From NCBI GenBank assembly GCA_016709965.1, contig JADJLT010000006.1:806001-870000 (forward strand): 64,000 bases of DNA, in the 5' to 3' direction. The translations under genes and the position numbers were made by a program. This DNA comes from Betaproteobacteria bacterium (lineage in GTDB: Bacteria > Pseudomonadota > Gammaproteobacteria > Burkholderiales > Rhodocyclaceae). This document shows, in pieces, positions 60,097 through 64,000 of this stretch (positions are counted from its first letter, which is position 1; every line of letters begins with the position of its first letter). Below the pieces are notes generated by a model. That model had not been told where the DNA came from. It saw only the letters and a program-made list of their open reading frames with translations, and made no database searches.

Positions 60097-61002
60097 ATGA
60101 TTGAACTCGGGCCAGGGGCCACCCTTTTTCGCACTGCCGGTTGGCTGATCTGGCTTCTCGTCATTTGCGTCTTGCTCGCTGCTTGGGGACTACCAAAAAC
60201 CAAACGTGGCAAGGCCGTTGCTGTGGCTACGACACTGGGAGCGCTGCTAATGTTCCCGGGCCGGCAAATCCTTGAAATGCGCCAGCAGGAGAGCTCTGCA
60301 AGAACTAAGGTTGCCGACGCTGAAAGGCGTTTCCAGGAACGCTGCAAAACAGCGGGCGAATTCATTTACAGCTCGGTGGAAAACGTCGAGGGAGTTTTGG
60401 TAATGAAAGAAAGGGCCAAGGAATACAACCATGGAGAACAGTTTAGGATGGATGATCCGTATGGTTTTGACGTGTCCGGAGACGGCTATATCGAAAATTT
60501 TCTCAAGCGCAGGAACGAAAAGGGGTCTTTAGTTCACGATGGGGTCAAACGCGGCTACCGCTACGTTGACGTCATTAACCCAACCGATGGAAAAAGGTAT
60601 CGTTATACGGGTCGTGTGGACCAACCCTTTCTTCGCGACCAGAATTATGCTAAATGGGTTCAAGAATACGTTCTCGACAAGGTACTGAGCATCGAGCCCG
60701 CACCACGCTACGGCGTCACCTACGACGACATTTCGACCCGTGAAGACCGCGAATACTGGATTGCCGGCAGTTCATTGCGCGTAATTGATCTGCTAACCAA
60801 CGAAGTAATGGCAGAGCGCATCGGCTACATGATGGACCCCGGCCAAGGCGCGACAGGGCAAGGGGGGAGCCATTCTAGCTGGGAAAGGGCTCGCCGACAC
60901 GCTTGCCCCGTATTTCCAGAAACACCGGATGGCCACCCATTCACTGGCTACCAATCCCGAGATTTCGTCGAAAAAGTTGTTAAACCGATTCAGGAAAAAT
61001 AA
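60097..61002 (+). CDS. Membrane-anchored protein of unknown function
   Basis: Protein of 301 aa, not recognised. Two N-terminal hydrophobic segments about 12-33 (GWLIWLLVICVLLAAWGLP) and 40-55 are followed by a soluble domain of about 235 residues (GYRYVDVINPTDGKRYRYTG, PFLRDQNYAKWVQEYVLDKV, REDREYWIAGSSLRVIDLL). Start ATG 60097 has GGAGG upstream; an in-frame TTG lies five codons earlier. The stop is 1 bp before a short frame that looks like the start of a decayed gene, so the pair may once have been two-gene cargo, for example effector and immunity, but nothing proves that. Confidence 0.6.
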   Translation: MIELGPGATLFRTAGWLIWLLVICVLLAAWGLPKTKRGKAVAVATTLGALLMFPGRQILEMRQQESSARTKVADAERRFQERCKTAGEFIYSSVENVEGVLVMKERAKEYNHGEQFRMDDPYGFDVSGDGYIENFLKRRNEKGSLVHDGVKRGYRYVDVINPTDGKRYRYTGRVDQPFLRDQNYAKWVQEYVLDKVLSIEPAPRYGVTYDDISTREDREYWIAGSSLRVIDLLTNEVMAERIGYMMDPGQGATGQGGSHSSWERARRHACPVFPETPDGHPFTGYQSRDFVEKVVKPIQEK

Positions 61003-61003
61003 T

Positions 61004-61150
61004 CATGGTTCAACCCTCCGTTGCCGAATATTTCAAATACGCCAACCTAATGCCGTCCATGATGCGCTCTCCCTAGAAGCTGAACTTTCTTCTAAGGGAG
61101 CAGCATGCATAAAATGCCAAAGGCATGGCAATGAGAATGACTGCTTCTAG
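61004..61150 (+). pseudogene. Remnant of a decayed gene
   Basis: An ATG at 61004 opens a frame (MVQPSVAEYFKYANL) that stops after 23 residues. Shifting frame at about 61050 gives a protein-like continuation (AVHDALSLEAELSSKGAACI) to 61150. This pattern suggests a frameshifted and truncated gene that once followed the membrane-anchored protein directly. The insertion sequence lies just downstream and may have removed the rest. Identity unknown. Confidence 0.4.
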
Positions 61151-61205
61151 ACCGGTTCGAGACATATTGAGAGGTGACCGTAGCTAATGCTGAATGACTG
61201 CAGTT

Positions 61206-62790
61206 GGCCGATGGTGTTGAAAAACTCATTGCTCAAGCCGGGTTCGCTCGCCCGATATGCGATTTTTTGCGGGTTTTAGCCTTTAAATGAGGTCGGCGAG
61301 CTGTGGTTTTAGGTCATTTCATGCCATTTCACATCCTGCGGGCGCAACTATCCCGCCACTGAGCGGTGAAGGACAAGCAAGTTTGGCCAGTCGGCGCAAA
61401 TTCTGAACGGTCGCCGCCAATGTGAATTCATCGCTGGCCCCGCTGAGGCCACGTAAACGTAACCGGTCCAACCGGAGAATCCGCTTGAGGTGGGCAAATA
61501 GCATCTCCACCTTCTTGCGCTCACAGCGTGACTGCTGATATTGCGGCGTCTTGGCGATGCTCCGAGCCACATTCCGGGCATCCTCATGGATGCTCCGGGC
61601 AATTTTGCGCATCTCCGTATTCGGGCAGCACCGTGCTTTTTCTGGGCAGCTTGCGCAGTCGCGCTGGCTTGCTCGATATACGATCGTCTCGGCTTTGGTG
61701 ATGCGGCTGCGTGGATTATTGAAGGCGCGGCGATCACAACGTAGACTCTTGCCAGTTGGGCAGCGGTATTCATTGGCCTCTCGATCCCACTGGAAATCGC
61801 TACGAGAGAAGGTGCCGTCTTTGCGCTCAGTCCGATCCCAAACGGGGACGTGTGGTTCGATAGCCTTTTCATCGACCATCCAGGCCAACATCGGTGCCGT
61901 ACCGTAGGCCGTATCCCCGATGAGGCGCCGTGGAGTGATATTGAAGTTCGTCTCGACGCGATCGACCATGAGCTTGGTGGACTCAACCTCTGCGGTGCGA
62001 TTCGCAGGCGTCGCTTCCACATCCACGATGACACCATGGGCAACATCAATCAGATAGTTCGTCGAATAGGCAAAGAAGGCCGGCCCACCGGGTGCGGCCG
62101 TCCAACTTGATTGCGGGTCGGCGAGCGAAATGCGCTTGGGGATGGTTACGCCCAGCGCTTCGTTGTCCAGCCCTTCCAGATATTCGCGTACAGCCCGCTT
62201 GCAGTGGGCCGGATTCTGCCAGACATGAGGTTCATCGCCCGGCATGGCCAGTTTGGAGCCTGCCTCTGCCTCAATAATGCTGGCATCTACGGCAAAGCCT
62301 TCACCCTTGACCAGCCCGGCGGCCATGCAGGCACGTACGACTTTGTCGAACACCCAACGGAACGTATCGCTCTCGCGAAACCGCCCATGGCGATTTTTAG
62401 AGAAGGTGGAATGGTTTGGCACGACATCTTCCAAGCCGAGACGGCAGAACCAGCGGTAGGCTAGGTTCAGCTGCACTTCCTCGCACAAGCGCCGCTCGGA
62501 ACGGATGCCGTAGCAGTAGCCAACAACCAGCATCCGGATCATCAACTCGGGATCAATTGAGGGGCGCCCCGTGTGGCTGTAATACTCGGCCAGATAATGG
62601 CGTAGATCAGTCAGATCAAGGCAGCGATCAATGCCACGGAGTAAGTGCTTTTGGGGAACAACTGACTCAAGATCGAAGGAATAAAACAGATGGTCTTGCC
62701 CGCCTGACTGACGCCCCATCATCTTGATTACCCCAGAAAATAATGCAATACGCATATTTTACATCGGTGGGTTTTTCAACACCATCGGCC
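61206..62790 (-). mobile_element. IS1182-like insertion sequence
   Basis: About 1585 bp bounded by perfect 20 bp inverted repeats: GGCCGATGGTGTTGAAAAAC at 61206-61225 and its complement at 62771-62790. One intact transposase gene lies inside. I see no convincing target-site duplication at the outer ends (flanks AGTT and GACA), so one side may have rearranged since insertion. Confidence 0.88.
61319..62722 (-). CDS. IS1182-family transposase
   Basis: DDE transposase of about 467 aa. N-terminal DUF772-like domain about 40-125 (GRPSIDPELMIRMLVVGYCY, RWFCRLGLEDVVPNHSTFS); DDE core with AVDASIIEAEA, LIGDTAYGT and the glutamate-bearing ERKKVEMLFAHLKRIL near the C-terminus; cysteine cluster CASCPEKARCCPN about 385-400. 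The reading frame is uninterrupted, so the element may still be active. Start at ATG 62722; an ATG 3 codons later or an upstream one is possible. Confidence 0.88.
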   Translation of the reverse strand: MMGRQSGGQDHLFYSFDLESVVPQKHLLRGIDRCLDLTDLRHYLAEYYSHTGRPSIDPELMIRMLVVGYCYGIRSERRLCEEVQLNLAYRWFCRLGLEDVVPNHSTFSKNRHGRFRESDTFRWVFDKVVRACMAAGLVKGEGFAVDASIIEAEAGSKLAMPGDEPHVWQNPAHCKRAVREYLEGLDNEALGVTIPKRISLADPQSSWTAAPGGPAFFAYSTNYLIDVAHGVIVDVEATPANRTAEVESTKLMVDRVETNFNITPRRLIGDTAYGTAPMLAWMVDEKAIEPHVPVWDRTERKDGTFSRSDFQWDREANEYRCPTGKSLRCDRRAFNNPRSRITKAETIVYRASQRDCASCPEKARCCPNTEMRKIARSIHEDARNVARSIAKTPQYQQSRCERKKVEMLFAHLKRILRLDRLRLRGLSGASDEFTLAATVQNLRRLAKLACPSPLSGGIVAPAGCEMA

Positions 62791-62835
62791 GACAAGAGAC
62801 TGATTCGCGTCAAGTCGATTTCGGATAGACATAAA

Positions 62836-62872
62836 AAAAGATGGTGGGCCTTGCCCACCATCTTTTTGGGAA
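62836..62872 (-). terminator. Rho-independent terminator
   Basis: AAAGATGGTGGGC-CTT-GCCCACCATCTTT, an approximately 13 bp stem with A and T runs on both sides, so it can act in both directions. It lies about 25 bp after the acetate kinase-PduL stop. Confidence 0.85.
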
Positions 62873-62895
62873 TGGTTCACGTCCAGTAGCGGCGG

Positions 62896-64000
62896 TCAGT
62901 GCCGGCTCTGGATTTCCTCAATGTAGCCGAGCATGCCGGTATGGATGTTGCCGGCGTTGCCTTCGTCGGTGTCGATGTGCATGGCCAGGCGGAAGGCTGG
63001 ATTCACCCGGACGACAACGTCGCCGAAGATCAATTGGCGTTCCCCTTCGATGCGAACCCGGACAATGTAGTTGTCGCGAACATGGAACCGCATGGCGTCT
63101 TCCGGCGTCATGTGGATGTGGCGCTGGGCGCACACTACGCCGCGTTCGATGACCGAGCTGCCGAACGGGCCTTCCAGCGTGATGCCGGGGGTGCCGGCAA
63201 GGTCCCCGGATTGGCGGATCGGCGGCTGGATGCCGAGCTTGAATTGCTCGGTCATGGCGACCTCGACCTGAGTCTCCTTGCGCGTCGGGCCGAGGACCCG
63301 AACTTTGGCAATGCGACCCTTGGGACCGACCAGATGAACCTGCTCTTCGCAGGCGAACTGGCCTGGCTGGGAGAGTTCATGCATTGGCGTCAGCTGGTGG
63401 CCGGGGCCAAATAGCTTTTCGACATCAGCTTGCGCGAGATGCACGTGGTGGGCGGAGATCTCGACCGGGATCGGTGCATCTTCAGCCTTGGCGGCCAGCA
63501 GCAACTGGTTGCGCTCAATGGAACGCAGCGTTTCCCAGGCGACCAGGCGTTCGTCATCGTTGGCGACGACGAGGATGGTGACCGGCGAGTCATCGGTGGA
63601 GATGACGGCATGCGAATTGATCTGGCCGAGATTGCGGTTCTTTTCTTCGTCCAGCTTGATGCCCATGAATTCGAGGCCCTGGCAGGCCAGGCTGCGCACG
63701 GCGGCGCTGGTTTCGCCGACATCGCCGGTAAATGCCAGCACATCGATGCCGCCCATGGCTGCCACATAAGCGCCAATATTCTTGCGCACCTGGTAACAGA
63801 AGGCCTTGTGGGCGAGCAGGGCGCGGTGATGGCCTTCGCCCGCTGCAGCCTCGATTTCGTGAATGTCGCTGGAAATGCCGGAAATCCCCTTCAGGCCACT
63901 TTCGCTGTTGATCAGTGCGGACAACTGCTCGGGCGACATGTGGTGTTTTTCCATCAGATGGATCATCACTGCCGGGTCGACGCTGCCGGAACGACTGGGC
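62896..64000 (-). CDS. Acetate kinase-PduL fusion (partial, 5' end beyond window)
   Basis: The C-terminal 368 codons are present; the frame is open to the window edge, where SRSGSVDPAVMIHL continues the acetate kinase fold. The acetate kinase part includes SSDIHEIEAA and LAFTGDVGETSAAVRSLACQ, with the usual end of AckA near SIERNQLLLAA. A PduL-type phosphotransacylase domain of about 190 residues follows, with its two zinc-site histidine motifs VEISAHHVHL and CAQRHIHMTPEDA. The fused enzyme could convert acyl-CoA to acyl phosphate and then to acid plus ATP in one polypeptide. PduL normally occurs as a separate protein, often in microcompartment operons, of which no sign is seen here. Confidence 0.85.
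   Translation of the reverse strand, partial: PSRSGSVDPAVMIHLMEKHHMSPEQLSALINSESGLKGISGISSDIHEIEAAAGEGHHRALLAHKAFCYQVRKNIGAYVAAMGGIDVLAFTGDVGETSAAVRSLACQGLEFMGIKLDEEKNRNLGQINSHAVISTDDSPVTILVVANDDERLVAWETLRSIERNQLLLAAKAEDAPIPVEISAHHVHLAQADVEKLFGPGHQLTPMHELSQPGQFACEEQVHLVGPKGRIAKVRVLGPTRKETQVEVAMTEQFKLGIQPPIRQSGDLAGTPGITLEGPFGSSVIERGVVCAQRHIHMTPEDAMRFHVRDNYIVRVRIEGERQLIFGDVVVRVNPAFRLAMHIDTDEGNAGNIHTGMLGYIEEIQSRH

Noticed and set aside
61196..62800. Target-site duplication around the insertion sequence
   Set aside because: The bases flanking the two inverted repeats differ, so none is claimed.

Overview
The window looks like a chromosomal segment of a Rhodocyclales-type betaproteobacterium (Dechloromonas/Azonexus-like). 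This rests on the GC-rich coding style, the gene order of the urease and urea-ABC-transporter loci, the CusRS-type metal sensors and the very high density of two-component and c-di-GMP genes. That taxonomic call is inference from recognised proteins; no rRNA or tRNA gene is present to confirm it.

Layout. 1-5.1 kb: a CusR/CusS-like metal-responsive pair and a CHASE-PAS-PAS hybrid kinase. 5.1-7.4 kb: a membrane-anchored glutaredoxin and YcaO. 7.6-13.9 kb (minus strand): a complete urease operon ureD-A-B-C-E-F-G, interrupted by a GIY-YIG protein (between ureC and ureE), a YnfA membrane protein (between ureE and ureF) and a small inverted-repeat element (between ureA and ureB). 14.1-16.2 kb: a divergent REC-PAS-GGDEF diguanylate cyclase. 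16.5-24.2 kb: a cyclic-nucleotide-themed block made of glutaminase fused to STAS and cNMP-binding domains, FecR, an OmpA lipoprotein, a CHASE2 adenylate/guanylate cyclase, and a Na+/H+ antiporter ending in a cNMP-binding domain. 24.2-35.2 kb (minus): the urea ABC transporter urtA ... urtBCDE, with cyanase, a soluble double-sensor CheW protein and an AT-rich exported protein between urtA and urtB. 35.5-48.9 kb (minus): eight signalling genes that mostly overlap by ATGA. They encode three histidine kinases, an MglA-like GTPase, four related REC domains, an HD-GYP and an EAL output, and a REC-GspE/PilB-type ATPase. This is the best candidate for an undescribed system. 49.3-55 kb: an unknown protein, a LuxR-type regulator and an NCS1 transporter-histidine kinase fusion. 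55-58.4 kb: a carboxylesterase, a small protein and ovoA. 58.4-62.8 kb: AT-rich accessory DNA with two unknown membrane proteins, a decayed gene and an IS1182-like insertion sequence. 62.9-64 kb: the 3' part of an acetate kinase-PduL fusion running off the window.

Common themes. Urease, urea transporter, cyanase, glutaminase and perhaps the NCS1-linked kinase all concern small nitrogen compounds that release ammonia. urtA and urtB share a conserved upstream block about 60 bp long, with a weaker match before ureD, suggesting joint control. A dispersed element of about 45-50 bp built on CGGTCAACCGG occurs at least ten times on both strands, mostly between genes but also apparently inside coding sequences.
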